Assembly: GCA_018433835.1 (NCBI GenBank)
Contig: JAHDQM010000002.1
Coordinates: 1-64,000, forward strand
Direction: 5' to 3'
Source of the DNA: Methanoculleus sp.
Lineage (GTDB): Archaea > Halobacteriota > Methanomicrobia > Methanomicrobiales > Methanoculleaceae
Length of the DNA: 64,000 bases
Shown here: positions 32,761-41,773 of the stretch, one piece after another
How positions within the stretch are numbered: the first letter of the stretch is position 1
Layout: every line of letters begins with the position of its first letter
Program-made: the position numbers and the translations under genes
Notes under the pieces: generated by a model
What the model was told of the DNA's origin: nothing
Database searches by the model: none
The model's input: only the letters and a program-made list of their open reading frames with translations

Positions 32761-34750
32761 ATTTATCGTACCCGTGCTGCTCTGGCTTGCAGTCGTCAAG
32801 GTGCTCCAGCTCGCCGTCTGGCCGGCGCTCGACCGCACCTTCGGCAGCCTTTCGGCCGCCGTCGCATACCCGGCATCGGTCCTCCTCTTCACGCTCGGGT
32901 CCTGGTACTGCGGTCTTTCGGGCCTTCCCGTCTTGCTCGCCCTCCTGCCGTTTCTCGGCGCAATCGCGTATGCCGCATCAAGGCGGTTCTTCACGAGGGA
33001 GCGCCTGCAGTCCGTACTCTCCTGGGATCTCGCCTTCCTGATCCCCTTCCTCTTCATGCTCGAAGTGCGCTGGATCAACCCGACCATCTCCTACGCCGAG
33101 AAGTTCATGGACCACGCCATCCTCGCGTCGATCATGCAGCAACCAATCGTCCCGCCGCTCGACCCCTGGTACGCAGGGGGGACGCTGGACGTCTACTACT
33201 ACCTCGGCTACTGGATGAACGGAGCGCTCGGGCTTGTATCCGGCGCGCCTTCGACGGTCACGTTCAATCTTGCCCTCCCGACCGTGTTCGGCCTTGCCGT
33301 CGTATCGTTCTATGCCCTCGGGCATCTCCTCCTCGATCGCTACCGGTGGCTCCCGGTGCTTGCGCTCTTCATCCCGAACCCTTCTGCGATCTACCATATC
33401 CTGATCGGGGACGCATGGTTCGACGTCCTCTGGGGGAGCACCCGGACGATCGAAAACACCATCAACGAATATCCGATCTTCTCAATGCTCTGGGGCGACG
33501 TGCACCCGCACGTCATGAGCTTCTTCAACCAGGGGTTCCTGCTCTTTCTCCTGGTCTTTACCTATATGCGGTGGGGGACTCTCTCCATGCGGGGGCGGGC
33601 AATCCTCTGCGGGCTTGCCGCCCTCTCCCTCGGGTCCATGCCCGGGTTCAACTCCTGGGACGTGCTGGTCTATGCTCCGGTCACGCTGGTCTTCGGCCTT
33701 CTGATCTGGCAACGCTACGGTAACTTTACGTGGGATAACAAGAAGTCCTGGATGGTGCTTGCGGCGGTGCCGCCGCTCGCGATTGCAACCTACCTCCCGT
33801 TCTACCTGCAGCTCAACAGCCCCGGAATCGAGGGAATCGGGATCGTCCCGGTACCCTCCGAACCGGTGGAGTTCCTGCTGGTCCACGGGTTCTTCCTCGC
33901 GGTGCTGGTCGCCTATTGCGCCCCGGATATCAGGAAGCGTCCCTACCTCCTGCTCGCCGCGGTGCCGTTCGTGCTCACCGGCTACCCGGCGGCGGCGATA
34001 GCCGCCGTCCCGCTGGTCTACCTCCTCGCCCGCCGCCGGTTCTCGGCCACCGATACGCTTGCCATCCTCGGGCTCGTGATCGTCCTCGCAACCGAACTCG
34101 TCTATCTCGTGGACAACATGGGGGAGACCTACTTCCGAATGAACACGGTCTTCAAGTTCTACCTTCCGGCGTGGTTCCTGATGGGGACGGCAAGCCTCGC
34201 CGTCGTCGGGGAGTGGCTCCGGAGCGCCGAAATCGGCCGGCGTGTTCCCGCCCGGATGGAGAAGGCGTTGCCGGCCCTGGCCGCCGTAATTCTCCTCGTT
34301 GCACCCTTCGCGATCAACGTCGACTTCGGCTACGGGAGCCACACACTCGACGGTGCGGCATATCTCGAAGGTTCGCACCCGGGGGATGCGGCGGCGATCG
34401 CGTTCCTCCGTGATCTTCCCGGCGACCACGTCGTCGTCGAGGCGGAGGGCGGAGATTACACCTACTACTCACGGGTATCGTCGTTCACCGGGATCCCGGC
34501 CGTCGTCGGGATGCCGTTCCACGAGTACATGTGGCGGGGGGACGAGGGGCGCATAAGCGAACGGAGCGCCGATGTGAAGACGATATACGAGCAGCCGGCG
34601 CGGACCGTCGACCTTGCGCGGGCGTACAACGCCACCCTGCTGTACGTGGGGGCCGAAGAGCGCGAACGCTATGCCGTCTCGATCCCGACGGAAGAACTCG
34701 AGCTCATCTACGATGCCTTGGGAGTCCGGATCTACCGGATCCTCGCATAA
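32750..34750 (+). CDS. DUF2298 polytopic membrane protein (TIGR03662 family)
   Basis: A 666-residue protein with about fifteen hydrophobic helices and a C-terminal soluble part. LGYWMNG, WGDVHPHVMSF, FNSWD and YFRMNTVFKFYLPAWF are typical of the archaeal DUF2298 group, whose fold resembles GT-C glycosyltransferases. It starts with TTG, preceded at 4 bases by the excellent site ggaggag, and overlaps the previous stop. It closes the operon that began at 29852 and probably handles a lipid-linked glycan. The related Agl23-type gene lies 2.9 kb upstream of that operon. Confidence 0.85.
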   Translation: MAGEFIVPVLLWLAVVKVLQLAVWPALDRTFGSLSAAVAYPASVLLFTLGSWYCGLSGLPVLLALLPFLGAIAYAASRRFFTRERLQSVLSWDLAFLIPFLFMLEVRWINPTISYAEKFMDHAILASIMQQPIVPPLDPWYAGGTLDVYYYLGYWMNGALGLVSGAPSTVTFNLALPTVFGLAVVSFYALGHLLLDRYRWLPVLALFIPNPSAIYHILIGDAWFDVLWGSTRTIENTINEYPIFSMLWGDVHPHVMSFFNQGFLLFLLVFTYMRWGTLSMRGRAILCGLAALSLGSMPGFNSWDVLVYAPVTLVFGLLIWQRYGNFTWDNKKSWMVLAAVPPLAIATYLPFYLQLNSPGIEGIGIVPVPSEPVEFLLVHGFFLAVLVAYCAPDIRKRPYLLLAAVPFVLTGYPAAAIAAVPLVYLLARRRFSATDTLAILGLVIVLATELVYLVDNMGETYFRMNTVFKFYLPAWFLMGTASLAVVGEWLRSAEIGRRVPARMEKALPALAAVILLVAPFAINVDFGYGSHTLDGAAYLEGSHPGDAAAIAFLRDLPGDHVVVEAEGGDYTYYSRVSSFTGIPAVVGMPFHEYMWRGDEGRISERSADVKTIYEQPARTVDLARAYNATLLYVGAEERERYAVSIPTEELELIYDALGVRIYRILA

Positions 34751-34825
34751 ACCGTCAGCGGCCATGTTCATGCGGGCAGGCGGGAAAATAACGGAACTGC
34801 ACCCCGCAATGCGAGGCAGAATGAC

Positions 34826-34838
34826 AAACCTTTATCAC
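34826..34838 (+). promoter_or_regulatory. TATA-like element of the L7Ae operon
   Basis: aaacctttatcac is the best A/T-rich candidate in the spacer, about 95 bp upstream of the L7Ae ATG at 34933. Shine-Dalgarno gaggtgag is at 34923. The distance implies a leader of roughly 70 bases. Confidence 0.4.
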
Positions 34839-34932
34839 TCCTCTTATTGACATAATACAGCGCATTCGATCAGCTACGCTACTGATGAATGATGACGGAG
34901 CAGCAGAGGGCTGCCCCCGAAAGAGGTGAGTT

Positions 34933-35301
34933 ATGGCAAAGGCATATGTAAAATTCGAGATTCCGGAAGAGATCCAGAATAAGGCCCTTGAAGCCCTTGA
35001 GATCGCAAGAGACACCGGCAAGGTGAAGAAAGGGTCCAACGAGGCAACAAAAGCAGTCGAGCGGAACATCGCCCAGCTGGTTCTCATCGGTTCGGACGTT
35101 GAGCCTGAAGAAATTGTAATGCATCTGCCGCCGCTCTGCGAGGAGAAGCGGATTCCTTTCGTCTACATCACGAAGCAGAACGACATCGGTTCTGCGAGCG
35201 GCCTTGAGGTCGGCTCAGCTGCCGCCGCGATCGTCAAGTCCGGCAAGGCAAAGGACCTCGTCGAAGAGATAGCAAAGCAGATTGCTGCACTGAGAGAGTG
35301 A
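34933..35301 (+). CDS. rpl7ae: Ribosomal protein L7Ae
   Basis: A 122-residue protein that binds kink-turns in rRNA, box C/D and H/ACA RNAs and RNase P RNA. Diagnostic sequence includes [27 protein letters not shown] and [17 protein letters not shown]. First of four co-directional genes: L7Ae, S28e, L24e, Ndk. This order is conserved in Euryarchaeota. Confidence 0.97.
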   Translation: MAKAYVKFEIPEEIQNKALEALEIARDTGKVKKGSNEATKAVERNIAQLVLIGSDVEPEEIVMHLPPLCEEKRIPFVYITKQNDIGSASGLEVGSAAAAIVKSGKAKDLVEEIAKQIAALRE

Positions 35302-35311
35302 GGGGTAAGTC

Positions 35312-35521
35312 ATGGCAAACGACGGAACGCCCGCAGAAGTTATCGAGATCATCGGCATGACCGGTATGCATGGCGAAGCCCAGCAGGTAAAGTGCCGGGT
35401 TCTCGATGGCCCGAACAAGGGGCGGATCATCACCCGCAACACCGTGGGCCCTATCAGGGAGGGAGACATCCTCTCGCTTCTCGAGACCGAACGTGAGGCC
35501 AAGAAACTCTCGAGGCGGTAA
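35312..35521 (+). CDS. rps28e: Ribosomal protein S28e
   Basis: A 69-residue archaeal/eukaryotic small-subunit protein with the S28e sequence [19 protein letters not shown], then [12 protein letters not shown]. It lies 10 bp after L7Ae and 2 bp before L24e. Confidence 0.96.
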   Translation: MANDGTPAEVIEIIGMTGMHGEAQQVKCRVLDGPNKGRIITRNTVGPIREGDILSLLETEREAKKLSRR

Positions 35522-35523
35522 CC

Positions 35524-35715
35524 ATGGTCGATAAGTACGTCTGCAGTTTCTGCGGAGAGACCCTGGAGCCCGGCACCGGCAAGATGTTCGTCAAGAGGGA
35601 CGGGACCATCTACTACTTCTGCAGCACCAAGTGCCAGAACAACTACAGGCTCGGCCGGGTGCCGCGCCGTGTCGAGTGGACCGCGGCGGGACGCAAGGCC
35701 CGCGGCAAAGAGTGA
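35524..35715 (+). CDS. rpl24e: Ribosomal protein L24e
   Basis: A 63-residue zinc-ribbon protein of the large subunit. Both cysteine pairs are present: [20 protein letters not shown] and FCSTKCQNN. It is followed closely by nucleoside diphosphate kinase, the standard euryarchaeal order. Confidence 0.96.
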   Translation: MVDKYVCSFCGETLEPGTGKMFVKRDGTIYYFCSTKCQNNYRLGRVPRRVEWTAAGRKARGKE

Positions 35716-35720
35716 TCGGC

Positions 35721-36170
35721 ATGGACCGCACCTTTGTGATGGTCAAGCCCGACGGCGTCCAGCGCGGACTCGTCGGGGAGATCGTCTCCCGGTTCGAGGC
35801 AAAGGGGCTCAAACTCGCAGGGGCGAAACTCGAGCGCCTCCCCGAGGAGCGAGTCGCCGAGCAGTACCGGGAGCACCTGGAGAAGCCCTTCTTCCCGGGT
35901 CTTAAGGCCTACATCATGAGCGGGCCCTGTTTCCTCATGGCCTGGGAAGGCAAGGGTGCCGTCGCGGTCGTTCGCAGGATGGTCGGCGCCACAAACCCTG
36001 CGGAGGCCGCCCCGGGCTCCATCCGCGGCGATTTCGCGCTCGACATCGGGCGGAACGTGATCCACGCGTCCGACTCCCCCGCCAGCGCCGCCCGCGAGCT
36101 CGGCATTCACTTCGCACCCGGCGAGCTGGTCGATTACTCACGGATCGACGAGCCGGTTCTCTACGAGTGA
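35721..36170 (+). CDS. ndk: Nucleoside diphosphate kinase
   Basis: A 149-residue enzyme that moves the gamma-phosphate between nucleoside tri- and diphosphates. It shows [17 protein letters not shown] at the start, and the active-site histidine block [17 protein letters not shown] near 112-128. The ATG at 35721 is the family start; a longer in-frame frame into L24e is not needed. The initiation factor IF-2 gene, which often follows in euryarchaea, is not here. Confidence 0.96.
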   Translation: MDRTFVMVKPDGVQRGLVGEIVSRFEAKGLKLAGAKLERLPEERVAEQYREHLEKPFFPGLKAYIMSGPCFLMAWEGKGAVAVVRRMVGATNPAEAAPGSIRGDFALDIGRNVIHASDSPASAARELGIHFAPGELVDYSRIDEPVLYE

Positions 36171-36973
36171 ACGGCGGGACCGACGGGGAACTGCATCTTC
36201 TTTTTCTTGAACGTCTTGTTGCGTAGCGGTGCGTGTGGTTTTCGCTGTGGGTGCTCCCCAGGCGAACAGTGGGAGACTTGTACCTTCGTACCTCCGGTGC
36301 TCAAACCCCGTCTGCACCTCTAGTGTACACTCGTTTATCGCCCTGGAAGGGGTCAATGGGTCTCACACCTCGCACATCCCGTACACGGCTTCCCAGTGGC
36401 TATCGCCACGCACTGCCCCCGCCCCTGTGGGGCGGGGAACGACTGCTGGAACAGCAGGAGTTTGAGCACCGAAGGTGCGAGTGAGGAGCGCGAAGCGCGG
36501 GCGGGGTGGGGGTTACAGGCATGGTTTTAGGAAGAGAGACAGGGGAGGGGGCACGCCCCCTCCCCGTCAGCCCCACCCCCAATGGCGATATCCCCTCGAA
36601 ATCCGTGCCAGATGCAACCTAAGAAAATCGTCAGGTACGCGGCCCTCAAGATCCACTGTACCCCGCTTTTTCCGCGTTGCGGCCGTTCTTGCAGTCTTAC
36701 CTCGTCATGCCCACTTGTGTTCGCGACGTGAAGACTGGCCTCCCCCGCCTGACCGCAATGAACATGAGAAATATCCCGAGTATCGACCAGAATGAAACCC
36801 ACCCCCACCACACCGCAAACCACCAGCGAAGCACCCGCAGGGATAACCCCGCGCCAACGCGACCTGCCGGCGGAAACAATCTTCACCGGAGCGGGTTTCC
36901 GGAGAAACGGATCATCCATCCTCCTCCCAAACCACAAGCGCTAATATCGAACCTACCGCATACCTGATCACGA
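36171..36973. repeat. 803-bp palindrome-rich intergenic region
   Basis: No gene is well supported. From 36417 to 36498 there are four hairpins in a row: ccccgcccc/ggggcgggg with a TGT loop (36417-36437), then three with a GAA loop: ctgctg/cagcag (36443-36457), gcacc/ggtgc (36466-36478) and gcgc/gcgc (36488-36498). A fifth, ggggaggggg/ccccctcccc, spans 36542-36565, and continues into the 26-bp block shared with bases 24-49. A reverse-strand TTG frame at 36697-36879 (60 codons, with a hydrophobic helix WWGWVSFWSILGIFLMFI) could be a small membrane protein, but its ribosome site is poor. Confidence 0.65.
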
Positions 36974-37627
36974 ATGGCTGATCTCCTGAGTTTCGCGCTG
37001 CTGAGTTTCTCTTCGATCATCATCGTAGTGAACCCGCTCGCAGCCACCCTGATCTTCGTCTCCCTCACCGGCACGATGGACCAGGCAGCAAAACACAAGG
37101 TCGCACGTGACGCAAACCAATTCGCCCTGATTATCCTGTTGATATCCACCGTCGCAGGCGGCTGGATTCTGCAGCTCTTCGGCATCTCCATCGAAGCCTT
37201 CCGCATCGCCGGCGGCCTCCTCCTCTTCGGCATAGGCATGGACATGGTCTACGCAAAGACTTCACGGACGAAGATGACCGCTACCGAGAAGTATGAGGGG
37301 CAGGACGCGGACGACATCGCCGTCATGCCGCTCGCCGTCCCGATGATTACGGGGCCCGGCGCCATCACCTCGGCTATCGTGCTGATGAACGAGGCGATGG
37401 GCATGAGCGTCGTCGCAATTGCCGTCGTGCCGCTCGCCGCTGTTGCGGCCATCGGGATCACCTACTACATGATGCAGAACGCCGACATTATCGTCCGGCG
37501 CATCGGCCAGCGGGAGTACCGCGCCGTCAACCGGCTGATGGGTATGCTCCTCATCGCGATTGCGGTCCAGTTCATCCTCATCGGCATCAGAACCGCCTTC
37601 CCCATACTCACCGGAGGTTTCGCATGA
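36974..37627 (+). CDS. MarC-family membrane protein
   Basis: A 217-residue integral membrane protein with six helices. The core MPLAVPMITGPGAITSAIVL and the N-terminal SIIIVVNPLAATLIFVSLT identify the MarC (UPF0056) family. Despite the name, a drug-efflux role is not established; small-molecule or amino-acid export is possible. It overlaps the next small gene by 4 bp. Confidence 0.9.
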   Translation: MADLLSFALLSFSSIIIVVNPLAATLIFVSLTGTMDQAAKHKVARDANQFALIILLISTVAGGWILQLFGISIEAFRIAGGLLLFGIGMDMVYAKTSRTKMTATEKYEGQDADDIAVMPLAVPMITGPGAITSAIVLMNEAMGMSVVAIAVVPLAAVAAIGITYYMMQNADIIVRRIGQREYRAVNRLMGMLLIAIAVQFILIGIRTAFPILTGGFA

Positions 37628-37824
37628 CACCCGACCTTACGCTTCCCGGAGCGGCCCTGATCAGCGCCTGCATCATTGCAGGCGGGATCCTCATCGGGGC
37701 GCAGATGTTCGCTTTAGAAGTCCCGTTCGCCCCGTACGTCATGGTGGCACTCGCCGTCCTCGTAGTCCTCGGCGCCGTCATGCTCGTTCTCTCCTGCAGG
37801 GGCCGGGACACAAGCCCGTCCTGA
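37624..37824 (+). CDS. Small two-helix membrane protein
   Basis: A 66-residue hydrophobic protein with two predicted helices (ALISACIIAGGILIGAQMFA and PYVMVALAVLVVLGAVMLVL). Its ATG overlaps the marC stop (ATGA), and the next gene starts 2 bp after its stop, which supports that it is translated. I do not know the family; it may be a partner of MarC. Confidence 0.7.
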   Translation: MTPDLTLPGAALISACIIAGGILIGAQMFALEVPFAPYVMVALAVLVVLGAVMLVLSCRGRDTSPS

Positions 37825-37826
37825 CG

Positions 37827-38624
37827 ATGACGAAGATAGCGCTTGCCCAGGTCGCCGGCGGCGGGGAGAGGCCGGCCGGGATGCTTGAGGCGGCCGGCCG
37901 GATGGCCGGGGAGGCCTCAGCAGCGGGAGCATCGCTCATCTGTTTTCCCGAACAGTTCGTGACCGGGTGGTCGCCGGAGGTCCCCCCGGGATCCGGCGAG
38001 CCCCTGGACGGCCCGCTCACTGCCGCATTCCGGCGGATTGCACGGAACAGCGGCATCGCGGTCGCGGGATCGATCGTCGAAGGAGGGCCGGGCCAGCGTC
38101 CCAAAAACACCGTCGTGGTGCTCGACGCAAGCGGGGAACTCCTCGCCGCCTACGCGAAAGTACACCTCTTCTCTCCCGACGGGGAGGACCGGGCCTACAC
38201 TGCGGGTGACCGGATCGCCACGTTTGCCGTCGACGGGACGACGTTCGGGCTTGCCGTCTGCTACGACCTCCGGTTCCCGGAGCTCTTCCGCATCTACGCG
38301 CTCGCCGGTGCGGAGTGCATACTGGTGCCGGCCGCATGGCCCTGCTGCCGGCTCCCTCACTGGGAGACCCTGCTTCCCGCACGGGCTCTCGAGAACCGGT
38401 ACTACGTGGCCGGGGTCAACACGGCCGGCGAACCGGGCGGGGTCTACTGCGGAGGGTCGCTCGCCGCCGACCCGGACGGCACCGTTGTTGCCCGGGGCGG
38501 GAACGGCACGGAACTCCTCTTCGTCAATGTCGACCCGACAGCGGTTCATGAGGCCCGATCTAGGCTCCCTTCACTTTCGGACCGCAGAAGTGACCTTTAT
38601 CACAGGCTGCTCTCCAAACTGTAG
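37827..38624 (+). CDS. Carbon-nitrogen hydrolase (nitrilase superfamily)
   Basis: A 265-residue enzyme that hydrolyses an amide or nitrile. The catalytic triad is visible: Glu in ICFPEQF, Lys in YAKVHLF, and Cys in AVCYDLRFPE. The ATG at 37827 starts the family sequence MTKIALAQ; a longer in-frame extension overlaps marC and is rejected. The substrate is not clear; omega-amidase-like or carbamoyl-type activity is possible. Confidence 0.9.
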   Translation: MTKIALAQVAGGGERPAGMLEAAGRMAGEASAAGASLICFPEQFVTGWSPEVPPGSGEPLDGPLTAAFRRIARNSGIAVAGSIVEGGPGQRPKNTVVVLDASGELLAAYAKVHLFSPDGEDRAYTAGDRIATFAVDGTTFGLAVCYDLRFPELFRIYALAGAECILVPAAWPCCRLPHWETLLPARALENRYYVAGVNTAGEPGGVYCGGSLAADPDGTVVARGGNGTELLFVNVDPTAVHEARSRLPSLSDRRSDLYHRLLSKL

Positions 38625-38633
38625 AGATATCCC

Positions 38634-39380
38634 ATGCGGGGTGACCAGCACGTATCGCTCAGTCTCGCCACGGCAGGGCTCCTTATCGCTCCCTCTCTCC
38701 CCGTGCTCGACCCGGTCCTGAGCGCCGTCCTTCTCTTCGGCGTCTTCGTCGGATCGCTTGCGCCGGACGCCGACGCCGTCGACGCGGCGATATTCAACGG
38801 CAGGATAGACGGGACAAAAGGGAAGAGAGGACAGGTCGTAAACGGCCTTGCAGTGGTGCTTCCAGTCTTCGGCTATACCATCAGATACCTCATCTACTAC
38901 CCGCTCTCCCTCGTGTTCATGCTGCTCCTCCGGAAGAGTTACCGGCACCGGCACCGCGGGCTGCTCCACTCGTTCGCGGGTGTCGGGCTGACAACCCTCG
39001 TCCTCTCCGGCTACCTTGCCCTCATCCTCACCTGGCTCGGGGGGGGTCTCACGCTCCTTCCGGCCTTCGGCTGCGCATTCTTTGCAGGGTGCGTCCTTCA
39101 CCTCGTGGAGGACACCTGCACCCCGGCCGGCGTCGCCTGGCTCTACCCCTTCTCCCGGCGGCGGATGGCGGGCCGCGTCCGGACGCAGGGGATCTTTGAG
39201 GTGCGCCCGGCAGCCTTCGCCATCGTGCTCGCGGCAGCGGCGGCCGGGATGCTCGTCGCACCGTTCGTGACCGCCGCGTCACCGGAAGAACTCAGGCGCC
39301 TTGCACTCGTCGGCACTCCCACCCTCTGGCTGCTCTTCATGCTCGTCTCCCGCGTCCGGCGCGAGCAGCGGGACCGGTGA
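38634..39380 (+). CDS. DUF457-type membrane-bound metal-dependent hydrolase (YdjM-like)
   Basis: A 248-residue polytopic membrane protein with the family motifs GSLAPDADAVDAA near 38-50, RHRHRGLLHSF near 104-114 and CVLHLVEDTCTPAGV. The Asp and His residues form a probable metal site. Its function in archaea is uncertain. It starts 9 bp after the hydrolase stop. Confidence 0.85.
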   Translation: MRGDQHVSLSLATAGLLIAPSLPVLDPVLSAVLLFGVFVGSLAPDADAVDAAIFNGRIDGTKGKRGQVVNGLAVVLPVFGYTIRYLIYYPLSLVFMLLLRKSYRHRHRGLLHSFAGVGLTTLVLSGYLALILTWLGGGLTLLPAFGCAFFAGCVLHLVEDTCTPAGVAWLYPFSRRRMAGRVRTQGIFEVRPAAFAIVLAAAAAGMLVAPFVTAASPEELRRLALVGTPTLWLLFMLVSRVRREQRDR

Positions 39381-39441
39381 AGCGGCCGGTCCCGATCCTC
39401 TATACCATATCTATACGTATCCAGGCGATCAACGATTTTCT

Positions 39442-40647
39442 ATGTACCGTCTCGTCTGCGTTCATTGTGGTTCAACCTACACACCGGACCAGATCATCTA
39501 TACGTGCAACCGCTGCGGACACCTGCTGACCGTCGAATACGACCTGGACGGCATCGACGTCTCCCGGGACGAATGGAACCGGCGTCCTCTCTCGGTCTGG
39601 CGCTACCGCGAGGTCCTCCCGGTCCGGGGCGAACCGGTTTCCCTCCAGGAAGGGGGCACCCCGCTCTACCATCTAAAGAACATCGGCAAAGAACTGGGTC
39701 TCCCCGAACTCTACGCCAAACACGAGGGTATGAACCCGACCGGGTCGTTCAAGGACCGCGGCATGACCGTGGGCGTCAGCATGGCCCTTGAACTCGGGAT
39801 GTCGACCGTCGCCTGCGCTAGCACCGGGAACACCTCCGCAAGCCTCGCTGCCTACGCGGCGAAGGGCGGCATCCCCTGCGTCGTCCTCCTGCCTGCGGGA
39901 AAGGTGGCCCTCGGGAAGGTCGCGCAGGCGCTGATGCACGGTGCGCGGGTCATCTCCATCCGCGGCAACTTCGATAAAGCGCTCGAGATGGTACACGAGC
40001 TCTGCATCAGCCAGGGCCTCTATCTCTTAAACTCAGTCAACCCCTACCGCCTGGAGGGGCAGAAGACGATCGGGTTTGAGGCGATCGATCAGCTCGGCGG
40101 CGAGGTGCCCGACAGGATGGTCCTTCCGGTCGGAAACGCGGGCAACATCTCCGCGGTCTACAAGGGGCTCCGGGAGCTTGAGGCTCTCGGGTTCATCGAC
40201 CGGCTGCCGATGATGACCGGCATCCAGGCGGCCGGCTCACAGCCGGTGGTGAGGGCGATAGAGCAGAACCTTGAGGTGCTGGTCCCGGAGTCCGCGCCCG
40301 AGACGGTTGCGACCGCAATAAGGATCGGCGCTCCGGTGAACGCAGAGAAGGCGCTCGTCGCCATCCGCGCGACCGGCGGGACGGCGGCGGCCGTGACCGA
40401 CGAGGAGATCCTTGCCATGCAGCGGGATCTCGCGAGGAAAGAAGGCATCGGGGTCGAACCCGCCTCAGCAGCCTCGGTCGCCGGAATACGGAAACTTGCC
40501 GGACTCGGCCTGATCGATAAGGATGAGCGGATCGTCTGTGTGGTGACCGGTCATCTCTTAAAAGATCCCGAAACAGTTGTACGACAATGCGAGCCTCCCA
40601 TAGAGATCGACGCGGACCTGCACTCGCTGCTCTCTGCCTTGCGCTGA
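39442..40647 (+). CDS. thrC: Threonine synthase
   Basis: A 401-residue PLP enzyme that converts O-phosphohomoserine to threonine. It has an N-terminal zinc-ribbon with CVHCGS and CNRCGH, then the PLP lysine in GSFKDRG near 105-111, ASTGNTSASLAAYAAKGG and LPVGNAGNISAVYKG. The ATG at 39442 begins at the zinc-ribbon (MYRLVCVHCG); upstream in-frame sequence overlaps the previous gene. Its last 61 bp overlap the next frame. Confidence 0.95.
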   Translation: MYRLVCVHCGSTYTPDQIIYTCNRCGHLLTVEYDLDGIDVSRDEWNRRPLSVWRYREVLPVRGEPVSLQEGGTPLYHLKNIGKELGLPELYAKHEGMNPTGSFKDRGMTVGVSMALELGMSTVACASTGNTSASLAAYAAKGGIPCVVLLPAGKVALGKVAQALMHGARVISIRGNFDKALEMVHELCISQGLYLLNSVNPYRLEGQKTIGFEAIDQLGGEVPDRMVLPVGNAGNISAVYKGLRELEALGFIDRLPMMTGIQAAGSQPVVRAIEQNLEVLVPESAPETVATAIRIGAPVNAEKALVAIRATGGTAAAVTDEEILAMQRDLARKEGIGVEPASAASVAGIRKLAGLGLIDKDERIVCVVTGHLLKDPETVVRQCEPPIEIDADLHSLLSALR

Positions 40648-41201
40648 TACTGATCTGCGTCCCGGCGGCGGCCGAAGAGGCCGCCATCCGGGTGCTCCCC
40701 GGCGGCACCGCCTACGAGGCCTCTGTCCAGGTCACGGGGAGCGAGCACGCCTTCTGGACCCCGGGCCTGATGGGGGAGCGGATTCCGCTCCAGGTCGAGG
40801 ACCTCAAGGTGCTCGGTCCCACGGGCCCGGTCGAGTACCAGGAGACAGGGGGGGGTGGCATAGCCTTCCCGGAAGGCAACTACACCATCACCTACCGGGC
40901 TCCCGTGAGAGACAACCGCCTTGTTGTGGCCTTCGATACGCCGTATACCGTAACCGTCGCTCTTCCCGAGGGGGTTGACGTCAGAAACCCGTTCATCGGC
41001 ATGGTCAGCCCCGGCGGGGCCGTCTCATCCGGGCCGAACGGGACCGCGGAGGTTACCTGGGACAGGATAGCGGTTGCGGAAGTCCGCTTCTACACCCCGG
41101 ACCGCGAGATCCTGCTCACCACGTTCGGCACCATATGGCTCGCGATCGCGCTTGTCCTGATCCTCCCCCTCCTCATCTCACGGAAGAGGGAAGGCGAATG
41201 A
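40587..41201 (+). CDS. DUF5803-like secreted membrane-anchored protein
   Basis: A 204-residue protein with a signal peptide (about 11-30), an extracellular beta-rich domain (30-170) and a C-terminal helix (FGTIWLAIALVLILPLLI) ending in a basic tail SRKREGE. It resembles archaeal DUF5803 proteins of unknown role. It starts inside threonine synthase with a 61-bp overlap and overlaps the LysE-type gene by 4 bp. Confidence 0.75.
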   Translation: MRASHRDRRGPALAALCLALILICVPAAAEEAAIRVLPGGTAYEASVQVTGSEHAFWTPGLMGERIPLQVEDLKVLGPTGPVEYQETGGGGIAFPEGNYTITYRAPVRDNRLVVAFDTPYTVTVALPEGVDVRNPFIGMVSPGGAVSSGPNGTAEVTWDRIAVAEVRFYTPDREILLTTFGTIWLAIALVLILPLLISRKREGE

Positions 41202-41773
41202 TCGAGATTGTCGCAGCATCGTTCCTGATCGGGTTCTCAGGGGCCGCCTCGCCCGGTCCCATGACCGCCTCGGTCCTCGGCCTCGGGTCACGGCAACCCG
41301 GGCGGTTCGTCGCGGGGCTCATCGCAGGGCACGGCATCCCCGAAGCAGTCATGGTCGCAGCCATAGCCTGCGGTGTGCGCGACGTCCCGTATATCAACAT
41401 AGTCGCCCTCCTCGGATCGGGCGTGCTCGCCGCGCTCGGCATCATGCAGTTTCTCCACGCAGGAGACCCCGTCGTCGTGAACGAGGAGACCCGGGTGCCG
41501 GTCGTCTTCGGGGTGGCCTGCACGCTCGGCAACCCCTACTGGTGGGTCTGGTGGCTCACTTTCGGCGTCGGATTCCTCGCGATTCACCCGTCGTTCGTCG
41601 AATTCTACGTCGGGCACATCGGTGCGGACATCGTCTGGCTCGGGCTCCTCGGCGTCGCGGTCTCACGCGGAGCGAACGTTCTCGGCCCCCATTACAAAAA
41701 AGTTGTGCAGGCGAGCGGACTCGCCATGGTCCTCTTCGGGCTGTACTTTATTCTGACGATTCTTTCTTCTTGA
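41198..41773 (+). CDS. LysE/RhtB-family exporter
   Basis: A 191-residue membrane protein with about six helices. [16 protein letters not shown] is the family N-terminus and [13 protein letters not shown] a conserved loop. Such proteins export amino acids or other small polar compounds. The start ATG overlaps the preceding stop. It converges on porB with a 26-bp overlap of the 3' ends. Confidence 0.82.
   Translation: MIEIVAASFLIGFSGAASPGPMTASVLGLGSRQPGRFVAGLIAGHGIPEAVMVAAIACGVRDVPYINIVALLGSGVLAALGIMQFLHAGDPVVVNEETRVPVVFGVACTLGNPYWWVWWLTFGVGFLAIHPSFVEFYVGHIGADIVWLGLLGVAVSRGANVLGPHYKKVVQASGLAMVLFGLYFILTILSS

Noticed and set aside
33482..34429. 315-codon minus-strand frame
   Set aside because: Antisense to the DUF2298 protein, charged composition without helices or motifs.
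29852..34750. Complete agl-type N-glycosylation locus
   Set aside because: No oligosaccharyltransferase AglB (WWDYG motif) is visible, so I call it only a glycan or lipid-linked sugar operon.
36400..36565. CRISPR-like array
   Set aside because: The hairpins share a triloop, but the stems differ and there is no constant repeat with regular spacers.
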